From Gigaspora margarita (taxonomy: Eukaryota; Glomeromycota; Glomeromycetes; Diversisporales; Gigasporaceae), in the NCBI GenBank assembly GCA_009809945.1, contig WTPW01002206.1:42145-106144 (forward strand): DNA of 64,000 nucleotides, written 5' to 3'. The number at the start of each line of letters is the position of its first letter. The first letter of the stretch is position 1. This document shows, piece by piece, positions 23,503 through 35,196 of this stretch. A program made the translations under genes and the position numbers. Below the pieces are notes generated by a model. It made no database searches. It was not told the DNA's origin and saw nothing but the letters and a program-made list of their open reading frames with translations.

Positions 23503-24787
23503 TATTTATTTTGTTTTGATTGATTCCCTTACAATGTCATTTTTTGCAAGTACAGTATTTGCATTAGTATTCACCGGCACATTTCTTCAATTATATTATC
23601 TCATATCAATTGTTAATGAATTTGAATTGTGATGACAGTTTAGGTTATAACTTGCTCAGCGATCACGAGTTATATAACCAATCAGAAAGCGTAAAGAACA
23701 GTAACTTGATTATATTACTATATTAGGTTTGCACACTGATCACCTTTCGAACATAACCGTGATTTTATTGGTTGGTGGATCGACATAAAACTACGAATCG
23801 CTGAGAAAATTAGTTGATTATCAGATAATCTGGCGGCAATAAATTCCGACCAAAAATTCTAGAAATCAATCATCTAAATATTTGGTTGAATGTACTTTTT
23901 TTTTATATTTACTAATACATTCACTATTTTTTTATTAATCTTATGTTTTACCTATCGCGGAGCATTTGTCGTGTGTTCTTGCACTTGCACTTATTCTTGA
24001 ACTTGAGGCCATTATACAAAATGTTTTCAAATTCGTGAACTTTTTTTGCCCAAAATAGTTTGTAAATATTAGGAAATCAAACAACAAAAATAAATTTGAC
24101 AAATCCACATTTCACGATTTTGTGTTGTTTAAGAACATTAATAAGGGCGTTAAAAAATGATATTATAATTACTCAAATGTTATAATAATTACTCGACCAT
24201 GATAATCGCCATAATCATCTTAGGTATTTCTGGTAGTTTTCCTACATTTAGGTCACATTTTTCGAATACGAACAATCAAAACTGTTAAAGCGAACAGACC
24301 CAGAATTGAAGTATATAGATAGATAGTTAGAAAGTTAATTACACTTATTTTATATTTAATTTTTCTATATAAAATTTTGATGGGATAAAATGCGCATGAT
24401 TCGGAAACATGCGCACGCATGAAACCCACCTCTAATCCAGATATGCAATAATTCAATGAATTAAATTCAATGCGTTTATACTTTTACATCAAAAATTTTT
24501 CAACAAATAAACATTATAGAGTTCAATAATAATTCTTTAGTGACATATTATATTATTATAGTTGACAAATTGTATAATATATAGAAATCATAATTATGTA
24601 AATAAGTAATAAAGGCAATAGAGTAGTCGGATATTTAAGGATAGAGTATACATCGATCATAAATTATTGCAAAATTTAGCAGGTGTTAAGAATTCTGAAA
24701 ATTTTTTATATCAATTTTAATATTTAGCGAAGTAAAAAACATTATCGCAAAAATAATTGGGTTACTTATTTAATTTATTGGTGCGCA
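23503..24787. other. Gene-free stretch; 3' flank of SDR copy 2
   Basis: No gene seen; the minus 67-codon frame 24253-24456 has no recognisable domain. From about 24520 to 24787 the sequence (GGATATTTAAGGATAGAGT, AATATTTAGCGAAG) matches the 3' flank of SDR copy 3 at 28900-29165. This shows that the gene duplications included flanking DNA. Confidence 0.55.
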
Positions 24788-26094
24788 CTATTTTTCGTTA
24801 ATCAAATTTTCGGTAAATTCCCAAAGTTTCTTAGCCAAATAATCATTAGCGTATGAAGATTTTTCACCTTCTATGCCGAATGGATCAAAATACCTTCCAC
24901 GATAATTTTTCTCTTCGATTTCTGGACTAGTAGCACAATATAAGGTAGTAATAGCTCCATCCTCAGGTGAGATAGTAGAAGACATAAGAGCTCCTGAAAA
25001 AGATAAATCATTTCTTCTGAACATTGGGGTATTTACGAGTCCTAAGCAGGTAATAAAGTAATAAATAATGTTAGTTGGTTAATTTATAAGTTGTTTAGTT
25101 AAATTTTTTAAAATTTTTTGTACCTGGATGAAGAGAGTTAGCATGTACTTGTTCTCCTTCGAGATATCGTCTATTTAATTCATCAGTAAATAGAACATTT
25201 GCAAGTTTTGATTGTCGATAACGTTGTCTCGGGTCTTGTGCATTTGGATCATTTAATGTTTCAAATTCAATTCCGGTAACTTTACTATGACCAATAGAAC
25301 TAACATTTACTATACGTGCTGGTTGTGAAACTTTGATTTTTGCCAATAACAATTTAGTGAGAAGCTAAACAAAAAAAAAAAAAAAAAATTGTCATGAAAT
25401 TTATTTCTAATCATTGTAATTTAAGATTTTCGGTTCGTTTATTTATTTACTTACAAAATGCCCGACATGATTTACTCCAAATTCTTCTTGAATTCCATCC
25501 TCAGTAAGAGAAAATGTACTATTTATCACATTAACTTATGCTCATACAGTTACAAGTACAAGAAATTCCAATTTTAATATTATTACTTACTTTGTTGTGA
25601 CTCCCGCATTGTTAATTCTGATAAAATTTGAACAATTACGCAAATCTTTGTAGCTTTTAAGTTATTATATAATAAACATAATAATAGAACTTACAGAATG
25701 TGTAATGGTAAATTTCTTGCCAAGAAATTTTCAGCGCATTCTTTAACAGATTTTAAACATTTTAAATTCAAATGTAGAAATTCAACATTTTGATTACCAG
25801 TCTCGGATTTGATTGTTTCAACGGCAGCTTGCCCTTTCTCGATATTACGACCTAGCAAGAACACATGTGCATTTTTTCTGGTCAATTCTCTACATGTAAA
25901 ATAACCTATCCCAGTATTTCCTCCCGTAACTATTGCAACCTAGAGATAATAGATAGTTAAAACATTCAATATGCCGATTTTTTAAATTTCAATTAATTGG
26001 ATGAAAATAATAATCTAATTACTTTTCCGGTCAGGTCAGGAATTTTGTCAAAAGTAAAATGTTTTTCTTCAGGGTGGGTAACAATTTTATCCAT
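24788..26094 (-). CDS. Short-chain dehydrogenase/reductase, retinol-dehydrogenase-like, copy 2
   Basis: Six exons: 26094-26023, 25939-25695, 25617-25591, 25518-25455, 25364-25124 and 25041-24788. All are GT-AG with the same internal exon sizes as copy 1. The joined frame is 300 aa and intact. TGGNTGIG, NNAG, VNVSS and YRQSK (Tyr185, Lys189) are all present, so the catalytic set is complete. The C-terminal tail is shorter (ends NLINEK), and ANDYLAKKL replaces the AEDDDLAKRL of copy 1. Its closest paralog is copy 4: both have VAIVTGG, GYFTCREL and a shared 5' flank, and both lack the TATA block seen in copies 1 and 3. It is probably a functional protein, but its expression is doubtful. Confidence 0.88.
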
Positions 26095-26685
26095 CCCTTT
26101 GTTTAAATGCTGGATAATTAGATTTACCACTACGAATTGAAATTTAGCTGATGCCGATAAATTAAATTATAGTAACAGGTAATGATTTCGTTATGGTATG
26201 CTATATATGTCGTACCGCAGATTCAGATGCATCCTTGCGTCAGATGACGCTTTAGGCCAATTATTGCAGATCGTTTAATGCTTATCGTCTGAAGTGCGTC
26301 GGATTTTATCCGACACAAGAATTAAGCCAAGATACAACATATACAAAAATGCAACAGAATAATAATAGATGACTAATGAAGAATTAAAAAATGAATTGAT
26401 ATGAAAATATTAAAACAAACTTAGAAAATTAGCCAAAGCGAATTATAATAAAATTAATCACATGTAGAGTCAATTTCATAAAAATACCTTCCGAGTACAC
26501 TTGAGTTATCTTAAATTATTATTTTTTTTTTTAAATAGGGTTGAACTCCGCCCGTTTCATCCAGGGCGACAAATTTGTATACGGTTCAGGGCTTTAGATT
26601 TAACACGAAAATATCAAAAGAAAAAGAACAAAGAAAACTTGAAATTAGTGATCAAAGAGATCATGGGAACGATAAGTGTGAATTA
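26095..26685. other. 5' flank shared by SDR copies 2 and 4
   Basis: About 26215-26290 (CCGCAGAT, GCGTCAGATGACGC, TTTAGGCCAATTATTGCAGA) is matched at 62335-62450 upstream of copy 4. There a short insertion and a hAT-like element interrupt it. No gene is seen; the overlapping plus frames at 26501-26823 run into the MITE at 26686. Confidence 0.55.
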
Positions 26686-26944
26686 TATGGGCTAGGTGCT
26701 GAGAAAAGGGCGGAAATTGACAAAAAAAAAGATCTTCGGAAAATCAATTTTTATGTTATAAATTTTATAATAAACCATAAGAAATTACAAACTTTAAAGA
26801 GCTATACTGCCAATTTTTATTAATACAACTACCTTTGTGTTTTAAGTAAAAAATGTTCCTAATCTTATTCTAAATAAATTTATGTAAAAAAAAGTCTTTT
26901 GAAAAATTGTCATTTTGGGCCCTTTTCCCAGCACCTAGCCCATA
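26686..26944. mobile_element. TA-target MITE, 259 bp
   Basis: TATGGGCTAGGTGCTGAGAA and inverse TTCCCAGCACCTAGCCCATA, bounded by TA on both sides, with GGGC/GCCC continuing inward. It is AT-rich and non-coding: a mariner-type non-autonomous element. Confidence 0.75.
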
Positions 26945-27191
26945 TAATAATAATAAAATAAATTTAGAAATTAGCAGTAAAGAAGTTTAAATGAAGATAG
27001 AACTAAATAAATTAATTCTCATTAACATTAATAAAATTTTATCGGAGATAAATTGACAAATTGGCTAATTCAAAGCTTTTCCTCCCAGCCTAAAGATGAC
27101 AAATCAACCAATTTCTCATTCATAATTCTAGAGTAAATTGTTTACAAATTTGTTCTAAAATGTTTGATAAATCAATTTTATGAGTATGTAC

Positions 27192-27340
27192 TCAATGTTG
27201 TTCCTGGACAGTGTCCATGGACATGGACACCTTCCATGGATATATGGACATAGACGATCCATGTCCATGAACATGGACACTCTATAGTTTCATTATGTCC
27301 ATGGATGGCTATTGGTACGTCCATGTCAGGAACAACACTG
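27192..27340. mobile_element. hAT-like 149-bp MITE with GTCCATGGACA motifs
   Basis: The ends are CAATGTTGTTCCTGGACA and inverse TGTCAGGAACAACACTG, flanked by identical TATGTACT (27184-27191 and 27341-27348). The interior is almost entirely GTCCATGGACATGGAC-type repeats. The minus 80-codon frame over it is not a gene. Confidence 0.85.
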
Positions 27341-27348
27341 TATGTACT

Positions 27349-28899
27349 GTACGTATTAAAAGTATTACAAATATTGATATGTATACGTATTTTGATGCTT
27401 AAAAAGTTAGTTAATTTCAATGGAAAGTAAAGCCTTTAGTTATATGAAGAAGGTCAAGTACTATTTTAGACGCCTAACCTAGCCGGATTAATATGAACTT
27501 GCTATTCTAACTTGAACAAATATTTGTTAAATTGTTAAGTGTTTATTGTCACGGGTTGATTTGTGGCCCGGATTTCGTGGTGCCGATCGATGCATAAAAT
27601 TAAATGCCTAATAGTCGCGTTTACCAAGTTTCTCATCGGTCACAAATCAATCGCATACAAAATTGACGATTCCTAACCAAGTGATATAATCGACATCGCA
27701 CCAGGGTTAAAGTTGCAATACTTTTGCATTTACCGCTGCATTGTGCAAGTTATTTTTTTGCTTGCGCAAATGCAAAATATCGTTCTTGACCAATTCGACC
27801 ACCATCGAAAAAAAAAACATTTTTTTTTTATCCAGTAGTTTATTTCAGATGCCTATCATTATTACTGGTATGTGTTGCAAACTGAATTTGCTAGTTAAAT
27901 ACATAGTCTTTGACATTAAGGTTTACTGTTTTAAATCTAAAGGTTGTACTAATTAAGTTACAAAAAACAAAAATTATATAACTAGACTTATATTTAAGTC
28001 GAAAAATTTCAATTTATTTAAAAATTTGTCTTAGCAATTACACATGTAAATAAATAATTCAATGGTTTAGCTAACAAAAATAAGCAATCTGTATTTTTAA
28101 TAAAACGAAATAAAGTTTCATGTTGTGTAGTTCATTAGTTAATAATCACTTAATATCTTATTGATCATATGGGTAAAACGATGTTTATGATTTTATTTAT
28201 TTAGAGTGAATCAAGATGGATTGGATTAGGTGGGTCAAGAACAATGTTTTTGCTGCAAGTGGTTTTGCAAGTAAAATTTTAATTCAGTGATCTGATTAGT
28301 TTAAATCACAAGACTACAGATTTTAAATGTAGTAGCTATCGTTATGGATGAATAATCTTAAAGTATATTTTTCAATCGTACACAAAAGGTTTTGGCATAT
28401 ATGCAGATCACGAAATCCGCATTCAATTATTGTGCTAAAAAATGTGATCCAAGTGTATAAAACTTCATATAAGAATAAGGTTATGATCGATAATTTTGGA
28501 TTGTAATAGATCATGATAAACATCCGTATGATTGTCATTATTTCGATTAGAGAAAACACTATGGCAACATATACGGTTCAGACGGACACGAGAATTTACG
28601 GGACGGGTCGGGATCGCCTCGATAATACATGCTAAACCTTTACAACTTTTTTCATAAATTCTGGGACATCTGGTAAAAAATTGATCGACCGAATATTCGT
28701 CGATTCGATAAGTTTTGATTCGCAGTGATCATTGCCGAAATCACAAACTAATCGAATCGACAAATATGAAAACAGCGGGTCTATTCTCTATAGTAGAGGT
28801 CTGATCCTCAATGAATATCCGAATACGCATTCGTTATTCCGATATTTTCCGTGCCGTTATACTGTTTGCTATAGAGATTCGTTATCGAATCAACGAACA
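27349..28899. other. Gene-free stretch
   Basis: Short frames (27741-27956 plus, 28323-28559 minus) show no domain. About 27548-27600 (TGTCACGGG, GGATTTCGTGGTGCC) shares GGATTTCGTGGTGCC with about 625-640, possibly retroelement debris. 28790-28830 shares text with 20455-20530. Confidence 0.4.
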
Positions 28900-29165
28900 C
28901 TATTATGATTTTTTTTACATCATAAATTTTTTAACGAATAAACATTACAATAATTTTTTTTAGTACACATTATATGATTATTGCTGACAATAATATGTAA
29001 ATAAGTAATAGAGGAATGATATTTAAGGGTAGAGTTGTCATTTCTATTAATAAGTTTGGCAAAATTTAACTACAGTAGTATTAAAAAGTCTGAATTTTTT
29101 TCATATCGATTTAATATTTAGCGAAGAAAAACATAGTGCAACTAGTAAATTAATAAACAAAACAA

Positions 29166-30665
29166 TTATTTTTTTTGTGATAATTTTTCGCTTATCAAAT
29201 TTTCGGTAAATTCCCAAAGTCTCTTAGCCAAGTCATCATCTTCAGCATATGAAGATTTTTTACCTTCTATACCGAATGGGACAAAACACCTTCCACGATA
29301 ATTTTTCTCTTCGATTTCTGGACTAGTAGCACAATATAAGGCAGTAATAGCTCCATCCTCAGGTGAGATAGAGGAAGACATAAAAGTTTCTGAATAAGAT
29401 AAATCATTCCTTCTTAACAGTGGGGTATCTACGAGTCCTAAATAGGTAATAAAGTAATACAATATAAGTTGGCTAATTTATATAGCTGTTTAGTTAAATT
29501 TTGAAAATTTTTTTATTCTACCTGGGTGAAGAGAGTTAGAATATACTTGTTCTCCTTCAAGATATCGTCTATTAAATTCGTCAGTAAACAGAATATTTGC
29601 AAGTTTTGATTGTTTATAACGTTGTCCGGGTCTTGTGCATTTGGATCATTTAATGTTTCGAATTCAATTCCAGTACCTGAACTATGAGCACCACTGCTAA
29701 CATTTACTATACGTGCTGGTTGTGAAGCTTTGATTTTTGGCAATAACAATTTAGTGAGAAGCTAACAATACAATATATATATATATATCATTATGAATTT
29801 TTAATTTGTCATAATTGTAATTTAAGAATTTATTGATTCTTTACTTACAAAATGTCCGACATGATTCACTCCAAATTCCTCTTGAATTCCATCCTCAGTA
29901 AGGGCCGTGTCATTAATCACCTGATTATTTTTTTTCAGAGGTCTACCCCCCTCCCTCTTCTTTAATATATATATAGTCAGGTTCTTATATATAATTTCAA
30001 CTTTTTTTACCCCCTCCCCCCCTAAAAAATCACCTGATTTTTGTCACTCCCCTAAGAGAAAATGTACTATTTATTACATTAACATTTATATTCAAAATGT
30101 TCATACTTTATAAATGAAAGAAATTATAAATTTAATATTATTACTTACCTTGTTATGGCCCCCGCATTGTTAATTCTGATAAAATTGATCAAATAATAAT
30201 TAATTACGCAAATATTTGTAACTTTTAAGCTATTGTATCATAAATATAATAGTTGAACCTACAGAATGTGTAATGGTAAATTTCTTGCCAAGAAATTTTC
30301 AGCGCATTCTTTAACAGATTTCAAACTTTTTAAATTCAAATGTAGAAATTCAACATCTTGATTACCAGTCTCGGATTTAATTGTTTCAACGGCAGCCTGC
30401 ACTTTCTCGATATTACGGCCTAGCAAGAACACATGTGATTTTTTTCTGGCCAGTTCTCTACAAGTAACATAACCTATCCCAGAATTTCCTCCTGTAACGA
30501 TTGCAACCTAGAGATAATAGATATATAAAATATTCAATATGCTGGTATTTTATATTTCAATTAATTGGATGAAAATAATAATCTAATAACTTTTCCAGTC
30601 AGGTCAGGAATTTTATCAAAATTAAAATGTTTTTCTTCAGAGTGAGTAATAACAAGTGGGTTCAT
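29166..30665 (-). pseudogene. Short-chain dehydrogenase/reductase, copy 3, disrupted
   Basis: The exons correspond one to one with the intact copies: 30665-30591, 30507-30263, 30175-30149, exon 4 (split), 29761-29522 and 29437-29166. Splice sites remain GT-AG (intron 1 begins GTTATT, intron 2 GTAGGT). Two lesions: exon 4 carries a 151-bp MITE plus a TAA duplication (29902-30055), which adds in-frame stops; exon 5 is 240 nt instead of 241, a 1-nt loss near 29620 that shifts frame before the YxxxK motif. TGGNSGIG, NNAG and VNVSS are still readable. The promoter TATA block is retained. It is related most closely to copy 1 in its 5' flank and to copy 2 in its 3' flank. Confidence 0.9.
29902..30052. 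mobile_element. Harbinger-like MITE in exon 4 of SDR copy 3
   Basis: The ends are GGGCCGTGTCATTAATC and inverse GATTTTTGTCACTCCCC, with AATCACCTGATT/AATCACCTGATTTT just inside. It is flanked by TAA on both sides (29899-29901 and 30053-30055). The same element is at 52865-53013 with a TTA duplication. A 3-bp TWA duplication with GGG-type ends fits PIF/Harbinger. Comparison with the intact exon of copies 1, 2 and 4 gives the exact empty site. Confidence 0.9.
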
Positions 30666-30709
30666 TTTTTGTTTGAAAAATCTTGAGCATAAAGGAACGC
30701 AAAGCAAGC

Positions 30710-30718
30710 ATATTTATA
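30710..30718 (-). promoter_or_regulatory. TATA-like block of SDR copy 3
   Basis: CCTTATAAATATGC on the minus strand, about 45-50 bp before the start codon, in the same place as in copy 1. Confidence 0.45.
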
Positions 30719-30719
30719 A

Positions 30720-31935
30720 GGTTACTCTGACTAACTGGATAATTAAATCTACCGCTACGAATCGATAATTTAGTCGATAGCCGATAAGTTAAATTGCCGA
30801 TTATAGTAATACTATACAAAATTGCAATAGAATAACAATAGAATATGACTAATGAAGAATTAAAAAATGAATCGGCATGAGAATATTAAACAATCTTAGA
30901 ATATTAACCAAAACGAATGATATGAAATTAATCCATGTCAGTATCCTATCCTATTATGATAAAGTTATCGTCCGTCACGAATGTCCTGTATACATTTTTA
31001 CTAATTATTTTGTTTATATGATGAGAAAATGATGTATACTTTTTTTAAATCGTTGATATATTCAAATTACAGACTGTGAAAATATTTATATGACATATAT
31101 CATGTACTGTGAGTTTTTAATCGTTTGCTTGGTAAATATGAGTGTGTATATGAATTTAACCTTTTAAAGGCATGTGTTCGTGAATATTTGATATTAGTGT
31201 AGCAATTATATAATTGATGTTGCTTATAATTGCTATATGTCTTATAATTAGAATAAAAAATAAAAAATTCAATTGTACTTTGCAATTTTTGATTTATCAT
31301 ATCCAAAAACCTGCAGTATTAATGTTGTTGATGATTATTTTAAATTTGTAGTTATTGACCATTTGAATGATTAATGTCGCAACAATATCGTCATAATTTG
31401 TAAATTAATAATTAATGTGTGAAAATTGAAATGTGGAGAATCAAGGATACAGAAATAACCAGTTATTCTTATTCACATCCTTAGTTATCATCTATTTATT
31501 TTATTAAAAATCAACCTTCGTTCGTTATGCGAATTTTGGATCTTTGATATTAGATTAGCCGGGATATGGATAATGTTAATAACATGTGTTAGTGAGTCAC
31601 AAACTGTCTATCGCCAGAGTAGTGAGGTTTATAACAGTAACTCATGATAAAAACTAGTGGACTCGGTCTGAATATCGAATCGGATCTAAAGTCAGGGTCC
31701 GAAACTGTATCACGTCGGTTCGGGTCTGTGAAATTTCAAAAAAAAATTGCGGATGTACGGTCGGCCACTTAAAAATTATAACAAAATAATGAAAGTATGA
31801 ATCTGAACTTTTATAAATGAACGCCACCAGAGAAAAACTACTTCAGGTTTCATGTTTATTTTTTAATAAACTTGAACCCTAAAGAAACATTGGGATGTAA
31901 CTAGTTGTAACTTGCCATTTTAAAATATGGAAACT
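30720..31935. other. Gene-free stretch
   Basis: 31560-31650 (TGTTAGTGAGTCACAAACTG, CGCCAGAGTAGTGAGG) matches 59980-60050 in the same order, an about 90-bp dispersed repeat. 31650-31760 has CTAGTGGACTCGGTC, CGGGTC and CGGATC motifs like a decayed hAT-like end. The minus 68-codon frame 31100-31306 is low-complexity. Confidence 0.4.
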
Positions 31936-31937
31936 AG

Positions 31938-32690
31938 AAATTGCACATGTCACATTGGGGTGTTCATGTAAATCAAAATTAGATGTGGTCATATAATAAA
32001 ATTTACTTATGAAGATTTTTCGACGAGTGGTAATTTTAAACAATTATTATGAATATTTAAATAGATGCATAGCCCTAATGGTTCGTCGAAATTTTACAAA
32101 GACCAGTATTTTATCTCTACAAACAAAGTTACAGTGCCTTTTCTTTACTTAAGGCCGTTTTTAGTTGATTTTTAGGTTAACGTCAATATTTAGGTTCGGG
32201 CATGGGGGGATTAAACAAATATATATAGTCCTAAGAATATTTGATCAAATTTCATTGGTCAAGATTAATCACATGATTAACGAAGTTTATACTGCGTTGT
32301 GATTGACTTGTTTAATTTTGGTGGATGACGTTAACCTAAAATCAATTAAAAACGGCCTAATTATGAAAATTTTAATATATTAAATTTTTTTTTCTTGAAA
32401 CAATATACTAGTTTTTTTTTCTTGAAATAAAGGCATGAAAGAAAGAATTTAGTTTCTTTTTTTTAAAAATTGGCTGTGTAACTTTGTTTGTAAAGACATA
32501 ATAATGGACTTTGCAAAATTTCGATCAATTCAATCGAACCGTAAGGCTGTGCATCTGTTTAAATTTTCATAATAATTGTAAAATTGTTATAAATTATCAC
32601 TTGTCGAAAAATCTTCATTAATAAATTTTATTATATGGCCACATAGTTTTGATTTACATAGTATATCGAACACCCAATGTCACACGATTG
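31938..32690. repeat. About 750-bp imperfect inverted repeat with a MITE at its centre
   Basis: Left arm features (CACATTGGGGTGTTC, GTAAATCAAAAT, GAAGATTTTTCGACGAGTGG, ACAAACAAAGTTACA) return inverted in the right arm (TGTAACTTTGTTTGT, CACTTGTCGAAAAATCTTC, ATTTTGATTTACAT, GAACACCCAATGT). It is a diverged foldback unit; related text lies at 39090-39290. No coding. Confidence 0.7.
32153..32357. mobile_element. Harbinger-like 205-bp MITE, TAA target
   Basis: GGCCGTTTTTAGTTGATTTT at the left and AATCAATTAAAAACGGCC at the right, with GGTTAACGTC/GACGTTAACC continuing the arms. It is flanked by TAA on both sides (32150-32152 and 32358-32360). It is inserted near the centre of the 31938-32690 inverted repeat. 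Confidence 0.8.
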
Positions 32691-33645
32691 CAAAATGACA
32701 AAGGATTGCATGACCATGTATAGTAAAAGTGATCGAGCAAAAATTCAAAATCTTTAAAAATACTTCATTTTTTCTTGGCAGTACTCAAATGATTACATTT
32801 TGGATTCGTATATTTAGCGTTTATTATTTAATCTTTTTTTCTCAGTGTGTTAACTTCTTACGTGTGTTAACTTACTTTTTTTTTATTCATTTTATTCTAT
32901 TTTTTATTTTCAAGTTAACTATCCTATTTTATCTCATACTACTATACATTATTATCGTCACTCATCATTTTATCTATTAATACGGTCGTTATATATTCTT
33001 ACATATGGGATCTTAATTCACCCTTCGAAAGAATCATAGTACCGCGTTTTAATCGGTATAACTCTGATCATTGCCATTTTATGAGTATTTTGCACGTGTA
33101 TTTATAGTTATTAGTTTTTGTCTTTGCTCGTATTCCACCACATTTCCTACAAAAATTTTATATTATCTTCCATTCTTATGTGCATATTTATAATAAAATA
33201 TACATTTGATAAAAACAAAATAACGATCTGATTTATCCTAAAAACAAGTTTATTTACGATCAATTCACTAGCAATTTCATTTTTATTTTGCAGATTGTCA
33301 TTTATGTGCTTAGAGTAAATTTAAAATATAAAATTTGATATTGATTTTTTTTCAATCATTCAAATTAATCGTCAAATTAATCTATCAAAATATAATAAAA
33401 TCTCATGATGTGCAATCCAAAATATTTGATGGTTAAAAAAATGGAGCTAAACTAAAAATTCAATATACATAGTTTTATTGAAATCCTGCGATTAGCTAGG
33501 CTGTATTATGATTAATGCCCTTAAACAACTCTCTTAAAATCGTGAAACGTGAATTTGCCAAATTTACTCTGTTGTTTGATTTCATATTTACAACCTATTT
33601 TGGGCTAAAAATCCAAAAAGGAGATCGTCTTAGCGATTAGTGGTA
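32691..33645. other. Gene-free AT-rich stretch
   Basis: The 83-codon plus frame 32729-32980 is hydrophobic but of T-rich low-complexity composition; I do not call it a gene. 33100-33200 (TTTGCTCGTATTCCACCACA) resembles 38610-38640, a dispersed repeat. Confidence 0.4.
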
Positions 33646-34005
33646 GCTCTCCCACAAAATTTTTACCCCCACGTGATTTCATCCAGTCAAAATTTAGGAT
33701 CAGGTGTAACGTGACAGTCAAAACAAATGTGTTTTTTTTCTAAGTAAAAAACTTACGCGTAAAATTAAAGCTAAAAAAAAACCGCGTTATAGTTAGGGTT
33801 AGGGTTAGAAGAATATAGCGGCTACTAGTAAAATTTTACGAGGAACTTTTTTACTTAGGACGCAGTAGATGGTTTCCTAATAAAAATTTAGAGCTATCCC
33901 TGTTTTTTTGTAAAAAAGTGTGTTCGCTTCGATATTTACGTTACACCTGATCTTAAATTTTGATTGGTTAAAATCACGTGGGGGTAAAAAATTTTGTGGG
34001 AGAGC
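33646..34005. mobile_element. TA-target MITE, 360 bp, copy 1
   Basis: GCTCTCCCACAAAATTTTTA and inverse TAAAAAATTTTGTGGGAGAGC, with CCCCCACGTGATTT and GGATCAGGTGTAACGT on the arms; TA on both sides. The centre carries GTTAGGGTTAGGGTTAG. A second copy is at 39374-39732. Confidence 0.8.
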
Positions 34006-34318
34006 TATAGACTAGGGTGTCCAGGATTATGCGAAAGCATAATATGCGCATAATTTACCAATTTTTCGCATCGCATAATTCAACAAAAAAACGCACTCAG
34101 ATCACGAGGCTTAAATATTATTGGTAGATTTATGATCATAAATATAACAACGATAAAATTGCAACTAGTCTCTCCTTAGAAAATTGATTTTTGAAAATTT
34201 TTTTCAATGGGGCGTTTTTCTAATTTTGAAAAATTTTTAATGGGACGTTTTTATATAAAAAAAAAAAGCTTTTACCGTTTGTTACTGTTCATATTTATTA
34301 ATAACAAAACCAGAAGCT

Positions 34319-34546
34319 TTGATTAAAAAAAAAAAAAAAAGAAAAGTTTATATGGTCATGGCTACAGAACGTCTTGTTAAGAACCCTTCATATAAGACTG
34401 ATTTTTATGCAAACGGAGGGAAACTTTTTTGTCGGTTTTGTCAAACCACAGTTGCTCATGAAAAAAAATCTGTTGTTGATAGTAATTTGGTATCGGAAAC
34501 ATTCAGTGAAGATTTTGATTTAACAAGTATTGGCATGAAAAGATGA
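34319..34546 (+). pseudogene. N-terminal hAT transposase remnant, BED-like zinc finger
   Basis: The frame from the ATG-type start near 34352 reads MVMATERLVKNPSYKTDFYA, then GGKLFCRFCQTTVAHEKKSV. The C-x2-C pair followed by a His is the start of a BED-type finger found at the N-terminus of hAT transposases. The upstream Lys run is A-rich low complexity. The frame ends about 60 residues later, after an acidic stretch (ETFSEDFDL), where the catalytic core should begin. Confidence 0.6.
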
Positions 34547-34550
34547 AAAG

Positions 34551-34724
34551 ATGGCTTTATTACCAAATCTTAGCAAAATTGCATTAGTGTATATTTGGTT
34601 GCCAGTTTCAGGAGTAGATGTAAAACGTAGCTTTTCGGCATATAACCGAATTTTAGCAGATAATAGACATGTATTGCCAGAAAATTCACTTAGAATGTTA
34701 AATTTTTTGAATTTTAATAGGTAA
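34551..34724 (+). pseudogene. C-terminal hAT dimerisation domain (hATC) remnant
   Basis: A 57-codon open frame reads MALLPNLSKIALVYIWLPVS, then GVDVKRSFSAYNRILADNRH and VLPENSLRMLNFLNFNR. The order hydrophobic helix, PVS, S-F-S, R..L..R and L.PE..... is the hATC signature. It is open and close to consensus, implying a recent parent. It overlaps no other gene and cannot act as a transposase alone. Confidence 0.85.
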
Positions 34725-34859
34725 ATAAATATTTTAGAGAAGTTTTAATATCGCATAATTAATCGCATAATTTTAAATTTATTTCGCACTCATCGCATAA
34801 TTTGACCTCGATCGCACGCATAATTTGCCCTATCGCATCGCATAATCCTGGACACCCTA

Positions 34860-35196
34860 GGCACGTATAGCCAATCATTTGTCAAATTACCGTATTCACC
34901 AATTTGCCCAATAATGGTGTTATCCGGCAATTTATGATCATGATTGATAGGGAGTCGCCCGCTGAGTTTTAATTTGAATAAACATGATTACGTAATAACA
35001 TATAAAAAAATAACAGTAAGAAATTTTTTCATGATCATATGAGTTTGTCGGATAACTGATCAATATAAATATGAATATTGGGGTCTTAAAAAAAGGTCCA
35101 ATTCTGTAAATCTGCCGATATGTAAAAATATATTTATTAGAGATTTGTCTGTTATCTATATAGATTTAATTTACGGCATATTATGTTTTCTATATA
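34860..35196. other. Gene-free spacer
   Basis: AT-rich, no gene or bounded element seen between the hAT derivative and the next MITE. Confidence 0.5.

Larger units (their letters stand above)
34013..34859 (+). mobile_element. hAT element, internally deleted, with transposase remnants
   Basis: The ends are TAGGGTGTCCAGGATTATGCG and its inverse, inside which GCATAAT/ATTATGCG motifs are repeated. No 8-bp duplication can be matched in the flanks (CTATAGAC against GGCACGTA). It contains the two ends of a hAT transposase but not the catalytic middle, so it is a deletion derivative of an autonomous element. Confidence 0.85.

Noticed and set aside
32729-32980. Hydrophobic 83-codon frame as a membrane protein
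   Set aside because: T-rich low-complexity DNA gives Phe/Leu/Ile runs by chance; no coding signal around it.
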